Shown here in pieces: positions 1 through 13,057 of a DNA stretch of 64,000 nucleotides. Below the pieces are notes generated by a model. The model was not told the origin of the DNA. It ran no database searches and worked only from the letters and a program-made list of their open reading frames with translations. The first letter of the stretch is position 1. The number at the start of each line of letters is the position of its first letter. The position numbers were made by a program, and so were the translations under genes. Source of the stretch: Phaffia rhodozyma (Eukaryota; Basidiomycota; Tremellomycetes; Cystofilobasidiales; Mrakiaceae); the NCBI GenBank assembly GCA_014706385.1, contig JACGZH010000002.1, forward strand, positions 248,001 to 312,000. Direction: 5' to 3'.

Positions 1-3000
1 GGAGGCAAGACCTGGGCGGGCGCCTCGAACAAGTCGTTCAGGTCATCGTAAGTCTTTCTACCACCTTCCCTCACCAACGGCACTGTAGGAGCGGAAGACG
101 AGGTAGAAGGAGCAGGACCAAAGATCTCATCGAACAGAGTCGCTCCGACAGGAGGTTGAGAAGCAGTGGTGGAGCCTGATGTAAGAAGAGCTCTCGGACC
201 TCGGGTGGCGGTTGACTTCAAGATGGCCGCGCCTGAACCTGCGAGAAGAACCTTGAATCGATCGGACAGAACAGCGAACGTCTCTTCGGCCTCTTCTTCC
301 TCACTGTTCTCAGGAGCGGGAGAAGGATATGAGACAAGCGACCGCACGTGCTCGTGGAGACCTTTGGAAGTGAGGACGGTGGGTGACAGAGCAGAGAATA
401 CGTGGTAGGCGGCGGATCGGTAAGATTGGCCGTGACCGTTCTCGAGCACGGTGAACTTGTCGGGAGAAGAGGAAGACGTCGAGGGGACGATCTGACTGAC
501 TCGCTTGTCTTGGACAGACCAGGCGACTACAAGCAGGAAGGAAAATGGGAAAGAAGTAAGTCACTCATGATCAACGACAGCAACACAACAGGCCACAACT
601 TACTTTCACCTCGGATCAGATCCCAAACGACCAGACCGCCTTTGGAAGCTCCACCGACGACATACCTGCCTCCGATACCGACAAAAGCGACATGGTTGAT
701 GCTCACTCCCTTAGGGAACTCTGAACAACCCAATGTACCCTTCAATGTGCTGCTCACCGGGTCCCACAGCGTGACCACGGATCCCTGGGCAAGGGCAAGA
801 AGGGAGGAATCAGGCGCCCAAGCAGAGTCGTGGATAGGAAGCGAGTTGTGCGAGAATAAGGTGTGAGGAACAAAGGACGCTGTGAGAAGTATCCAAGGAG
901 AGAATCAGAACTGATGACGATAGGAGGAAGGCGAAACAATCTTCAAAGGCGAAGAGAAGCTCACCATCGGTCTTTCCACTCTTATATCGGATTCTTTTTT
1001 CTCGCCAAAGTCGGGCAACTCCATCGATCGAAGACGATAGCAACAAAGTAGAAGCCTGACCTTCGCCAGAGGCTGACGGAACAGGCGTGGGCGAAAACTT
1101 GAGTGAGGTCACATTGGTAGAGTGAGGGGCGCTGAACACAGTCTGAAGCGAGTACCTAGATGACGTACAATCCCACGAACACAAAAGTATACAGAACGTA
1201 TGAGCAGGCAACAGCATGGATCACTCGGTTCATAAGCGTTAGAACAACTTACGTCTTCTTGTTACCGTTCCAAAGCCAGCACTTGATGTGTCTTTCTTCT
1301 ATTCCTCCCTCATCTTCATCCTTCTCCAGGCTGTCGCTTGTGGCCAACCAGTCACCGCCGATGGAGACCCGTCCAACCCTCGTAGGCTCAATCTCCTTCT
1401 CGGTACTCTTGGAGACTCGGTTACTTGGGGCGACTTCCAATTCCAACACGCTTGACTGTCCCAACGGGGAGTAAAACTGGATGGATGAAGGATGCGCGGC
1501 AGGCAGAATCAACGAGTCTGTCTGCGGGTGGTAAGCCAACGGGACAGCGGTAGCGTTGATGGCCAGAGTTGATCGAGTTTGAACCGAGGGCACAGCTCGA
1601 CCGGAATCCCAAGTGCTCTTGACTCGCCAGCCGGCTCGACCGTTTCCTGCGATTCGCTTGACGGAACCGTCGGCCATCGAAAGCCAGTATTCCTCTTCCC
1701 TTCCAAGCGCAGGTGGTCGGATGCCAACGGCAGAGATGGGCCCACCCAATCTCGGTGCGAATTGTTTCTCTTGAGAAAGAACGGACCACATGACGAGTAC
1801 ACCCTCCTGACCGGTCGAGAGAATCGTCGTTCCGGATGAGTTGAATGCGACAGAAGAGACAGGATGAGAATGCCAGTGAAGCGTAGTGGTTGGGGTTGTC
1901 TTGGACTGAGTCTGGATTCCGAGCGAGGCGAGCTTGTTCGTTCCAGGTTCTTGTTGTTGGTCTGTCTCCATGGACATTCCATTGACGCGGGTGAACTGAA
2001 CACCGTGCTTTTGTGCTCGATCGGCCATGCCGGGAAGGCAGTACCAGACTCTGACGACACCAGCAGAATCTCCGGTGGCAAAGATATCATCTGCGGGGTG
2101 GAACGCTCCACAAGTCAAGTCTTCGGGGGATACAAACTTGGTCGGCTTTTCAGTGATCGAATGAGTCGGCACGAGGAGTGCTTTTTGGGCGGCGAGCACG
2201 ACGATAAAGTTGCCGGAAGGAGAGATCAAGATTGAGGATGCAGGTCGGATCTTGTGTCCACGGATGTGTTTCGGAGACACTCCAGCACTAGGGGCAGAAA
2301 GGTCAAGCTCATAGATGTACGGCAAGGCGTTTTGATTGCGCTCTACAGCGTTTGAAGCAAGTGAAAAGCAAAGATGATCAGCTTGGAACAATCGACTGAA
2401 CGATTTCAGAGTATACACTAGAACGAGCTTACCATACTTGTCCGAGCCAGATTTCTTCTTTCGACTGGCAGGCATGATCAAAACCACGGCGAACCAACCA
2501 CCTTTGGATGATCCCGTGCCGGGAACAAGATGAGTGACAGGTCCGGGACACACGACCGTTCGGAGGCAGGTTGCATCGAGGTAGTCCCAGAACTTGACGG
2601 TACCATCGTATGAAGATGTAACAACCTGGAGAGGGTTTGTCGGGTTAAGGTGAGTGGACGTGATCCGCTGGGAATGTCCGTTCTGGATATTTTTGGAGGA
2701 AAGGGTGGAAAGCGGAAGGAGCGACTCGGTTGAGTGCAGCCGGAGGGTCTTTCCGGCAGAGTGGAAGAAGTAACTGGGAAAGAGAAAAGGAAGGCCAAGA
2801 GTAAGTTTCTTGGTTTCCATCAACGGTGACCCAAAAGAAGCCAAACAAGAGAGATTTGCGAAAGCAAGCCAGCAAGCAAAGCAAGTTGGGAAAGCAAAGA
2901 AAGGCCGAAGAAAAAAATGCATGCGAAGCAAGAAAGCTCACGTTGAATCAGCGGTGAAGAGAGGAGCCGATTTGGAGACGGCAGTAGAAGCAACGACGGC

Positions 3001-3219
3001 CGTGTCGCTAGCGGGCAGTCCCCAAGCAGGATCATAGTGCTCGGTCAACGACTTGAGCGAAGACACGACCGGGTCGACCAAAGGTCTGTCCTTCTTTGCA
3101 ACAAACGTCGCCGACGTGGTCACATCATAGGCGATCCCTGCAGCCTGGGCGTTCTTTTTGGCCTTCCTCGACAAAGGAGCCGCCTGGGTGTGTTGAGCAG
3201 AAGGATCCGAATCAGGCAT
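1..3219 (-). CDS. NAN1: NAN1/UTP17 (WDR75) WD40 protein of the small-subunit processome, 3' end cut by window edge
   Basis: The product is a WD40 beta-propeller protein. The family (yeast Nan1/Utp17, human WDR75) sits in the t-UTP/UtpA part of the SSU processome in the nucleolus and supports pre-rRNA transcription and processing. Six exons read in one frame: 3219-2942, 2773-2433, 2342-1253, 1155-965, 879-604 and 526 to the edge, about 900 residues so far. WD-type strands are visible, for example SYDGTVKFWDYL, VVRVWY, GVLVMWS, DGVARLWRE and GSVVTLWDP. The start is the first ATG after the leader and opens with a Lys-rich segment (SRKAKKNAQ). The last visible part is a non-WD C-terminal region. 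It is divergent from RSE1, 343 bases away. Family assignment rests on overall layout and length (yeast Nan1 is about 900 residues); another UTP WD40 protein is the main alternative. Confidence 0.8.
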
Positions 3220-3562
3220 TTCTAACGGACAGAACGAAGAAGAACAACTAGAACGCTTTGCTTCCCTGCAAGAACGAACGAAACAAAGAACAAAAAAGAG
3301 AAAGAAGCGAGCAAGCGAGCTGGATCAGATTCAAAACTTGACGAGCAGCAGGTAAATTCTCCAAATGAACTTTTTCGCTCTTTGCTGACTAAGCAACCTT
3401 CAGCCTCCATCTTGAGCTCGTTCACCTTCTCGTCTACCTTCCACCCGTCGTTCTCTAACCATCGTCTGTTCTGATAGCTTGTCTAGCTCGTTCTTGTCTT
3501 TGTCTTGATCTCTTTCTTGCTCTCCTCCTCTTCTTCGTCGCTCTCTTTAAAGGTCAAGCAAT
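3220..3562. promoter_or_regulatory. Shared promoter of NAN1 (-) and RSE1 (+)
   Basis: The two start codons are 343 bases apart, so both promoters and both 5' leaders must lie here. On the RSE1 side the last 140 bases are rich in TC and TTC runs, the usual look of a leader in this window. No clear TATA box was seen. Confidence 0.6.
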
Positions 3563-6500
3563 ATGGCTCTCCAGCCAGGACCTCACTTTTACAATGTCAC
3601 ACTCTCTCCTCCGCAGGTGATCACCCATTCGGTCGTCGGATCGTTCTCTGGACTGCCCAAGACTCAGGAGATCATCGTCGCTAGAGGAACGAGGATTGAA
3701 CTCTTGCGTCCAGATCCAAGCACAGGGAAGCTGGATACCGTGTTGGAGTCTGAGGTGTTTGGTACCGTTCGAAGTCTTGCTGGATTCAGACTGACGGGTG
3801 GAACGAAAGGTTCGTTTGCACCTTCTTTCTTTGCCAACGTATTTGTCACAGTCTTGGTCGCATCAACTCTTCGCTGATTCTTGCAAACATCAATCTGTCG
3901 TCGTTACACGCGATCCAACCTTGAACGCGATTGTCTGTCTCCTTGGTCACCTCTGTTGCCCGTTTCCCTCATCCACGCGTCAATTTCATACTCAAACAAA
4001 CACCAGACTATGTGATCGTCGGTTCTGATTCTGGTCGGATCGTCATTCTCGAATTCATTCAAACCCCTCAACCTCATTTCAAAAAGCTTCACCAGGAAAC
4101 TTTCGGCAAGTCTGGCTCTCGACGAATCGTGCCCGGTCAGTGGCTTGCTACCGATCCGAAAGGACGAGCCGTCATGATCGGAGCAGTCGAGAAGGCCAAG
4201 CTAGTATACATCCTCAACCGAGATGCCGCTGCGAACCTGACGATCTCCAGTCCGTTAGAGGCCCACAAGCAGTCGGCCATCATATTGAGCATCGTTGGAG
4301 TAGATGTCGGATTCGACAATCCGTTGTTCGCCGCGCTTGAAGTGGACTACAGTGATAGTGATCAAGATCCCACTGGAGAAGCTTTCCACAATGCTGAAAA
4401 AGTACAGTCTTCTTTACCTTTCGCTTTTCTCTTGGAGCTTGGATGACGGTATTCAATTCACATTCATTCTTCACTTACAGATGCTCACATTTTACGAGCT
4501 GGATCTTGGGTTGAACCACGTTGTCCGAAAATGGTCCGAGCCGACAGATCCTCGTGCAAACCTTCTCGTTCAAGGTTGGTTCTAATCATCCTTCTATTCA
4601 CCGGCCATGTCTTAGCACGTTTTCTCACGAGTCTCTCATCGAATCCACGTCTTTTCAGTACCTGGTGGTCAATCTGCCTCGACCGACCGATGGGAGGGTC
4701 CGTCTGGAGTGCTGGTCTGCTGTGAGGATTACATCATCTATAGAAACATGGACGCGCCTCAACATCGAGTGCCCATCCCCAAGCGAAAAAATCCCCTGAA
4801 CGGTGAAGACAAGGGAATCATCATTGTTTCGGCTGTCATGCACAAGATGAAGGTATGCATCTCATATGTGTGGTTTCGTCAAAAGAAAACAAATAATTCC
4901 TGATCTGGCTTCTCTTCTTCCTCATCGTCATCATCGATATAGGGAGACTTCTTCTTCTTGTTGCAATCAGAGGAAGGTGATTTGTTCAAAGTTACCATAG
5001 AACACAAGGACGAAGAAGTCTTGAACCTCAAGATCAAGTACTTTGACACCGTGCCAGTCGCTTCTTCGCTTTGCATCTTGAAGAGTGGTTTCTTGTTTGT
5101 GGCTTCAGAATTTGGAAACCAGTAAGTCTTTAGCGCCTTTCTTTTTCTCTTTTTTTGTTTTGTTTTTCCTTTAAAGGCTTACACAATTTTCGATCTGAAT
5201 CTAACAATTGCTTAATCAATGATGTGAAGCTATCTGCATCAATTCCAGAAACTAGGAGACGACGATGATGAAGCAGAGTTCAGCTCTGCTTCCTATCCTG
5301 AGTTCGGAATGTCTGAAGACGGTCTTCCCTCCGCCTACTTCCGACCCCGCCCGCTTGACAACTTAGCGCTCTCGGACGAGGTCCATTCATTAGATCCAAT
5401 TGTCGATGCCAAGGTGGCCAACCTGCTAGGTCAGGACACGCCGCAAATATTTGCTGCTTGTGGAAAGGGGTCAAGGAGTTCGTTCAGGATGTTGAGGTAT
5501 GGGCTGGAGGTCTCGGAGACTGTCAGCTCAGAGTTGCCCGGTGTGCCGAATGCGGTCTGGACAACCAAGCTCCGGTCTGACGGTATGTTGAAACATCGTG
5601 TGTTTCATGCTCAAGATTGTTAGATCACTGACGTGCCCAGCTTTGCAAATTTGCACAATCCAACAGACGAATTTGATTCATACATCATTCTCTCTTTCGT
5701 CAATGGAACATTGGTCCTCTCCATTGGTGATACCATCGAAGAAGTGTACGACATGGGCTTCCGTTCCGACGCGCCAACGCTCGCCGTTCAACAACTCGGA
5801 GAAGATTCTCTCCTTCAGATCACGCCGCACGAGATTCGACACGTCCTCGCCAGCAAGGAAAAGAAAAAGTGGCCGGTCCCCCCGGGAACCTCCATCGTTG
5901 CTGCTACAACAAATTCTAGACAGATTTGCGTGGCCCTCAACACGGGCGAGCTCGTATACTTTGAGTTGGACATCGTAGATGGAAGTTTGAACGAATACCA
6001 AGACAAGAAGCAGTTGCCGGCTGGAGTAGTGTGCATGAGCATGGGGGAAGTCCCGACAGGAAGACAACGAAGCTTGTTTTTGGTGCGTGCTTCTGCAGTA
6101 TCTCCATAAGCTTTGCAAGCTGTAGATCGATAAGGCTTTTGCTGAATCGTCATTTTCATCTTACTATTTCAGGCCGTGGGTTGCGAAAACCAAACTGTTC
6201 ACATCATTTCACTTGATCCCGAAAACACGTTGTCCACTCTCAGTCTTCAGGTTCGTTCTCCGTTCTCAAGTCGATTTTCTGAGGCCTTTCTATCCATGTG
6301 ATTGACTTGTCGTCCTCGTTCATGCATACAGGCTCTCACTGCTATTCCTTCTTCGATCTGCATCGCCGAGATGACGGATACGTCTATCGACAAAAATCAC
6401 CCGACTATGTTCCTCAACATTGGTCTGCAGAACGGTGTGCTGCTCCGAACGGTCATTGATACCGTCAACGGTCAGCTGACTGATACCCGACAAAGGTGCG

Positions 6501-8579
6501 TCTCGAATTTCTGGGCGTCTGGAAGCATCTTGCGCTCCGAAAACTAGTATGGAGAACTCATCGGATTTCCTTCGCTTGACAATGGGTGTGTAGGTTCATT
6601 GGTTCAAAAGCCGCGCGCCTCGTCCGGGTCGTCGTTCAAGGCCAGAGTGGTGTGCTAGCTTTATCTAGTCGGTCCTGGTTGAACTACAGCCATCAGAACC
6701 TACTACAGTTCTCGCCATTGATCTACGAGAACTTGGATCACGCTTGGACGTTCTCGGCCGAGCTCTGTCCTGATGGGTTGATCGGTATCGCTGGCAGCAC
6801 GCTCAGGTAAGACCCTACCTTTCAACAATCAATGCTTGCAATTCGATGACAGATACTGATCTTTTCAAACTTTGAACCCACTTGATGATCACTAGAATCT
6901 TTACGATTCCTAAGCTGGGCACAAAGCTCAAGCAGGATGTTACACCCCTGTCTTACACTCCTCGAAGATTCGTTTCACATCCTTCACAGAAGATCTTCTA
7001 CGTGATCGAGTCTGATCACAGAGCTCACGGACCGGCCGCTATCGAGCGTATGGTCAAGGAGAAGGTTGGTGTCTTCTTATTTTATTTTATTTTGCTAGCT
7101 CCTTTAAGGATCAAGACCCACACTGACTCTTCGCTCCTTCCCTCATGATCGTACCTTTTTTTTCCAGATCGCAAGCGGATCAAAAGTCGATATGGAGCTT
7201 GTCGATCTTGCACCGGAAGTGTTTGGTCGACCGAGAGCGGATGCTGGTCAATGGGCTTCGTGCATTCGAGTGGTGGACCCTATAGAGGTAGGTATTCCGT
7301 CTCCGGTCAGTTGTATCGAATTATGTGCCGTCTGACCCGCGTCTTGACTTTAATACTAGTCAACCACACTTTCCATGTTGGACTTGGATGAGAACGAAGC
7401 TGCGTTCTCGATAGCTGTCGTGCCGTTTGCTAGCCGGGAAGGTGAGACTCTGCTGGTGGTCGGTACCGCGAAGGATACCTTTTTGTCGCCTAGATCTTGT
7501 TCCAGCGGATACTTCCGAACGTACACGCTCAAGGATGATGGCAAGGCTTTGGAGTTACTTCATATCGTAAATTCGCGCTTACATATTCTCTGTGACTTGG
7601 CTGGACGTTGACGTTTTTTCTTCTCTCTCTCTCTCTCTTCGTCTCCTATGATGCTTTAGACCGAGGTGGATGATATCCCAACGTGTCTGATGGCTTTCCA
7701 AGGTCGATTGATGGCCGGTGTTGGAAAGGCCCTTCGTATATACGATATCGGAAAGAAGAAGCTTCTGCGAAAGTGTGAAAACACTGTAAGTATCCTTTTT
7801 TTCTTTCTATCGGTCCGCACATCTTTTTCTTCGACTCCGATGCATCGTATCTAAACGAAAGCGACTCTTGTCTTCAGTCATTCCCAAACTCTATCACCAC
7901 TCTCAACACCCAAGGATCTCGAATCATCGTTGGAGACATTCAGGAATCCGTCTCTTATGTGACATACAAGCCTCAAGAGAACCGATTGATCATCTTTGCG
8001 GATGATTCTCAACCTCGTTGGGTGGTCTCCTCCACGATGGTCGATTACGAAACGGTGGCCATCGGTGACAAGTTTGGAAACCTGATCATCAACCGACTTC
8101 CGACTTCTGTCACACGATCGGTGGACGATGATCCCACCGGTGCGGGTATCCTTCACGAAAAGTCAAAATTGATGGGCGCACCCAACAAGACGACGTTGCT
8201 CGCCCACTACAACGTAGGCGACATCGTCACTTCCGTCACCCGAACATCCCTTGTTCCTGGAGGGAGGGACGTGTTGCTGTACACCGGTCTTCACGGATCC
8301 ATCGGACTCCTCATCCCGTTCGTGTCGAGGGAAGACATCGAGTTCATGTCGACGCTCGAGATGCACATGCGGTCGGAAGCTCCTTCGCTCGTTGGAAGAG
8401 ATCACCTTGCTTACAGAGGCTATTACGCACCTGTCAAGGCTGTGGTCGATGGAGATCTCTGCGAGGCCTTCGCGCTTTTGCCCACGACGAAGCAGATGCA
8501 GATCGCGGCAGAGTTGGATAGGAGTACGAGCGAGGTTCTGAAAAAGGTGGAGAGCTTGAGGTCCAGCAGTGGTTTCTGA
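3563..8579 (+). CDS. RSE1: Splicing factor 3B subunit 3 (Rse1/SF3b130)
   Basis: SF3B3 is the large three-propeller scaffold of the SF3b complex in U2 snRNP, which recognises the branch site in the nucleus. Fifteen exons join in frame: 3563-3809, 4007-4401, 4481-4574, 4659-4852, 4943-5121, 5230-5582, 5667-6082, 6173-6250, 6332-6495, 6594-6806, 6896-7064, 7168-7287, 7360-7566, 7660-7785, 7878-8579. They give 1218 residues, almost the same as human SF3B3 (1217). Recognisable segments are [39 protein letters not shown] and the CPSF_A-type C-terminal half, with LHGSIG and HLAYRGYY near the end. The protein ends in SSSGF. The exon 6 acceptor is GAAG rather than CAG/TAG. Identity is secure from length and motif order. 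Confidence 0.97.
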
Positions 8580-9991
8580 GCGCGAGGATAAGCCGAAGGG
8601 GTGAGCGGCGTGAGTTAGCGAGAGGATGTTTCGGACGACAACTGAGAGTGGATTTTTCTTTTGTTTCTCATCGTTTGTATATTCAAAAAGAAGAATAAGG
8701 AAAGGAAATGATATATTGATCTTTTATCGATAGCCTCCTTCAGAGTATGGACAACACACTTCACAGAGACGAGGAGGAGAATGTATGCAAGACACGAACG
8801 TATAAGTTGTGACATGCATGTACTCGGAATAAATAGCGCAAAGTCATTTGAAGAATCTGACGAATGTCCGAAAGAGAAACAAGCAAAAAAACAACAACAA
8901 TATGAATCTAGTCTCTAGTGAAACAAGAAAACATGCTTGTCGAGTGTACTGTGTACGAATCATCAATCGCATATCGCTCGTCACTTTTTATTCAATTTTC
9001 GCCATCAGTCGCTCGTCACGCTTCTCACACAATGTGTCACCTATCACGTATGCAACCAGAATTAGATTGAAGAGAGTACTCAAGTATGTTGAGTGCAAGG
9101 TCTCAACGCGAGAGAATGAAGAGAGCAAAAAGAAAAAGAAAACGAGAATCAGTTGATCTCAAAGACACTCTCGCTGTCCGCAACGCCGATAAAGAATCGA
9201 ACAAACTCACACGCGCGCGCGCGCGCGTCTATGTTCCTCCGTTTGGACGTTCTGACAATTTTTTCTTTTTCTTTTTCTTCCATATCTGTACTCCTCTTTC
9301 CGTCTGTACACAGGTTTCTCCTTTTCTTTTCTGAGTTCGTTTTGACAACCTCAAGTAAGAGTTAATCGTCTTGTAACTTCAGTGTCTCTTTCAGACGACT
9401 GAATCAGTAGGTTTGACGAGATGAACAGGGATCCCGAATTTCTTTTCAATTGAATCTATGTCACGCTGATCCTGACTGTCTGGGGATGGATAAGCAGCGG
9501 GGACATTTTTTTTTTTTTAAACGCGCTTGTCCTGAGAACTGTGATGAATTATGAGAATCTGCATGACATAATAGGAACCAAACCCTGATCCGAACCAAGA
9601 GAAAAGGAAGAGAAAAACAAAGAATAAAAAGACGAAGTCAAAGAACAAAGAGCGGATTTATTATATCAACGAAAAAAAGGGGGCCTTGGAACGGGTAAGG
9701 CAGGGTAGGTTGACAGACAGGATAAACAGAGACAGACGAGACTAACGAACCGAGAAAGAGAAACAAAGAGAGGAAGGAAAAAAGAAAAGTGCTCCCTCGG
9801 GAGGACGGAGAAGGTGCACATAATTCATGACACTAAGGGTACAGAAAAGGGGAAAATAATCGAGACGTGTAGTACGCGAATAAAAGTGGGTAAAAAATAA
9901 GACAAAGGCGAAAGCAAGTAAAAGAATCCCAGGGATAACGAGAGAAGGGAGCGGTCTGAAGGAAGGAAAGGAAAAACGTCGGGGTGGGCGT
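8580..9991. other. Convergent intergenic region between RSE1 and histone H1
   Basis: About 1.4 kb of 3'-flanking DNA shared by two converging genes. It holds a short CG dinucleotide run (about 9221-9238), a T run near 9507 and purine-rich stretches, and is AT-richer than the coding parts. All long ORFs here are low-complexity. I see no gene. Confidence 0.6.
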
Positions 9992-11703
9992 TCACTTCTT
10001 GACGGCAGCAGCCTTCTTGGCAGCAGGAGCCTTCTTTGGTGCAGGGGCTGTGACAGGAAAAAAAATCATAAGTGAGCCGAGGTGAACAAACGGTGAAGAA
10101 GGGTGTCGAAAGAAGTGAACCGACCCTTCTTGGCAGTCACAGCCTTGGTAGTAGAGGATTTGGTCTTGGTAGCGGCGTCCTAGAAACAAAAAAGGAGGTA
10201 AGAACGAGATGCAGGAACATGGTCTCAAAGAGATACTGACCTTCTTTGCCGGAGCGGCCTTCTTAGTGGCAGGAGCCTTCTTGGTGACAGCAGGCTTTGC
10301 GGTAGAAGCCTTCTTGGCAACAGGGGCAGCGGTCTTCTTCGCAGTAGGGGCCTAGAAACATATAAAAAGATCAGTCAACAATCAGTTCAGACAGATGTAG
10401 AGAGTAGGGAGAATTCCAAGAGAACGAACCTTGATGGCAGCGGCCTTCTTGGGGGAGGAAGCCTTGACAGCCTTAGGAGCGGCAGCCTTCTTAGCGACGG
10501 GGGCAGATTTGGGCTCTTTAGTCTCCTTAGCCTCTTTAGGGGCCTTGGGGGTGGGCTCCTTCTTGGCAAGCTTTACCTTTCCGGAGATACCTGAAAACGA
10601 CCAGATGCATAAGTAAGAGAAAGCTATTACACTGAGGAGCATTGGAAAAAAAAAAAAAAAGGAATTACTAACCCTTGGGAAGAGAGAAGATACCCTTCTC
10701 CTCACCAGTGGTGATAGCTCGGGCGAGGTTTCCGGTGTTGCTGGACGTGGACATATCAAGCTTGTAGGTGGCAGCGAGGTACCTAAGCAGAAAGGAAGAG
10801 AAAGTAGGCATGGAGATGAGTATCTGGTATTGACGACTCAATGGCCTGCATGACGAGGAAGATAGTTCACTAACTTCTTGATGGTAGGCCGGGAGACACC
10901 GGATCGGGCGTCTTCCTTGTTCTCAGCAATGCATTGCTGTACGGAAGAAGAACGAAAGATAACATGGGTGTCAGCAAGTCGCGTCGATAACGAGACGAAA
11001 GGCAGATGATAGGAGAGAAAAGAGGAAGTGGGAAAATGTCGATAGAAAGAAAAAAGTCAAGGAGGGAATGGAATGGCAGGTCAGGAAGAATTTCTGACAT
11101 TCCACTCAATCCGCGGCTCGGTATCGTTCGCCCTGGATGACTCCCAAGCCCGATACGACCGCATCAAGGCCGATAGAAACGAACGAATTGCTGGAGAGAG
11201 TGGATGGGACATGATGCAATCCGGATTCGTAAAGAAGCGACGCGATTGAAACAGAGAAACGGAAGAATTCGACGTGATGGTGTATATCACGTACAGACGG
11301 TCACTCCTTCTCTCGGGCCCAAATGGCGAGAGAAGGGGACCAGGACGGGAACGAGCGCCAAAAGGGTGAAACCCAACGGATCGATCCCAAACTTGGAGAG
11401 GGCGTTGGTGGAAGTGATATCGAGGAAAGGAGAACAAAGATTCGATTGGATGTATAGAGAGATGGTCGAGCGCAGGACCCATAGGTTTGACGGGTCTGAC
11501 CCGGGTCCGGGTGCGGTAGCCGAAAGAGGAAATATGGAGCGAGAAGGGAAAAATTGCAAACTAGGGAACGCTAGAGAAAGCTGAAAGAAACGAACCTTGA
11601 TCATATCGACGAACGAAGGGTGGCTAGAGGGCTTGGCAGCAGCGGCCTTCTTGGGAGCAGCGGCGCCGGTAGCGGGAGCGGTGGTCTTCTTGGTGGCAGA
11701 CAT
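9992..11703 (-). CDS. Linker histone H1
   Basis: H1 binds linker DNA at the nucleosome entry and exit and compacts chromatin. Seven exons read in frame: 11703-11596, 10936-10875, 10782-10673, 10590-10430, 10351-10241, 10179-10125, 10047-9992, giving 220 residues. A single winged-helix H15 domain spans about residues 26-95 (HPSFVDMIKQCIAENK, then SRPTIKKYLAATY and TGEEKGIFSLPKG). It is followed by a long Ala-Lys-Pro tail of KKA/AKK/PKK units. A short Ala/Lys/Thr N-terminal tail precedes the domain. The first intron is long for this window (659 bases) and falls inside the globular domain. ACGCGT sites cluster upstream. The gene converges on RSE1. Confidence 0.95.
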
Positions 11704-12005
11704 CTTTGTTGGGACGATTTGAGAGGTGGCTGGATAAGGACCAAATCGAACGAACGAGGGCGCGTCAGTGGGGATGATGGGCGAAAAGGGATATGCAAGC
11801 GAGACAAAGAAAAGACGAGACGGAGAAGAGGACGTACTGTTTTGGGTATGAAGGTAAGAGGTTGAGAGAAAATATGAAGGTGGTGGTTAGGGAGCAAGAG
11901 TGAGGGGGGAAAAGGGAAGAGGAAGAAGAAGAAGGATTCGAGTCTGGCCGGTAAAAGAGTCGTGGGTAGATATGACGGGCAACCCGGTCAGACGCGCACT
12001 GCGGA

Positions 12006-12349
12006 ACGCGTCGCGCGTATCGAGTCGCGAGTGACGCGTGGACTAGACTGAGAGAAAATAACGTTTCTTTCTGGTCGAATTAAATTTATTTCTCCTCTGG
12101 AACTTATTCGCTGGTTGTATAAACTACATCATATTAAATGTCTACTTCTCATCTATCCGTAAGTGGTGGTTTTATACGATAAGTCTCCCTGTAAGGAAAG
12201 TTATCGAGGAAAAAGAGGGAACACCTCGACGTGTTCACCGAATCAGAACCGGGCGCGCGTCTTCCAATCTGTAGTATCTGTCCTAATGCGGACTGTAGTG
12301 AAAGTCATAATCAATTTTTTTTATCCTGACGCGTCGAAAATAAACGCGT
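12006..12349. promoter_or_regulatory. Cluster of four ACGCGT sites upstream of histone H1
   Basis: ACGCGT occurs at 12006-12011, 12034-12039, 12329-12334 and 12344-12349, about 300 to 645 bases upstream of the H1 start codon. The last two share the longer string ACGCGTCGAA. ACGCGT is the MCB site bound by MBF (Mbp1/Swi6-type) factors that drive G1/S genes in fungi. A role here is inferred from site clustering and gene identity. Confidence 0.5.
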
Positions 12350-12980
12350 CGAATTTTTTTATTCCCGTTCCTTTTCAGCAGAATAAAAATGTATCAATCC
12401 CATCATATCTCTGGAATTGTCTCGCGGTCTTCCTTGCGGTTCGGCTGGTGGGTAGGCATGATGCTTTGCCCATGGTGTTGTGGTGGCTGCTGATGTTGTC
12501 ATCGGTGCTGCTGCTGCATCCGCTGCTCTTGGTATTGCTCACCGTCAAGGAAACTCAAAGTCACAAGATCTGAAGATCGACTGCTCACAGAACTCTGTTG
12601 GTCAGATTGCCAGATAAACTCGTCGAGTTCTTTTTACTTTCCATTTTCGGCAGTTGTTTCTCTAGAGATGCTCTTTTTTTTTTCTTTCGACTATGTCCCG
12701 CCTCTCTGTAGGATCCTTGTTGTGGCTCCCTATTCTCGCCTTGTCTTTCTTTTCCTCCTCTCCTTTTTCAAACGACCTACAATGGCATGTCTTGCCATCT
12801 TCTATCGATGGGTTGGTTGGGTGATGGGTTCAATTCTTTTGAATATGCCCAATCAGGCCTGGCAGGTTCAACTTTACACAATCACATGCGCTAACGTGAT
12901 CACAAGGCGAGACATCTAGGCGACTATAAGCACAAGCCACACGTGCGATTATACAGATGGGAATTATCCGCTCTCCCCTT

Positions 12981-13000
12981 CCCCCCCCCCCCCCCCCCCC
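12981..13000. repeat. Poly-C tract, 20 bases
   Basis: An uninterrupted run of 20 C lies just past the 3' end of the transporter gene. On the transcribed strand it would be a G-run in any 3' UTR that extends this far. Exact length may vary between reads. Confidence 0.9.
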
Positions 13001-13057
13001 TACTCAAATAAATCAAACCACGAAAAAAGTAAAGAGAAAAGAAACAAGAACCTGCAT

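Larger units (their letters stand above)
11704..13057. other. Intergenic region between H1 (5' side) and the MFS transporter (3' side)
   Basis: This 1.35 kb stretch holds the H1 promoter with its ACGCGT cluster and the 3' flank of the transporter. A run of 20 C occupies 12981-13000, 58 bases beyond the transporter stop. Between about 12430 and 12540 the bottom strand has CAG/CAC-rich sequence that would read Gln/His-rich but is interrupted by a stop, so I do not call it a gene. Confidence 0.5.

Noticed and set aside
12415..12560. Bottom-strand Gln/His-rich reading (CAG/CAC-rich) that looked like an exon of a Q-rich protein
   Set aside because: It contains an in-frame stop and has no supporting splice sites or neighbouring exons.
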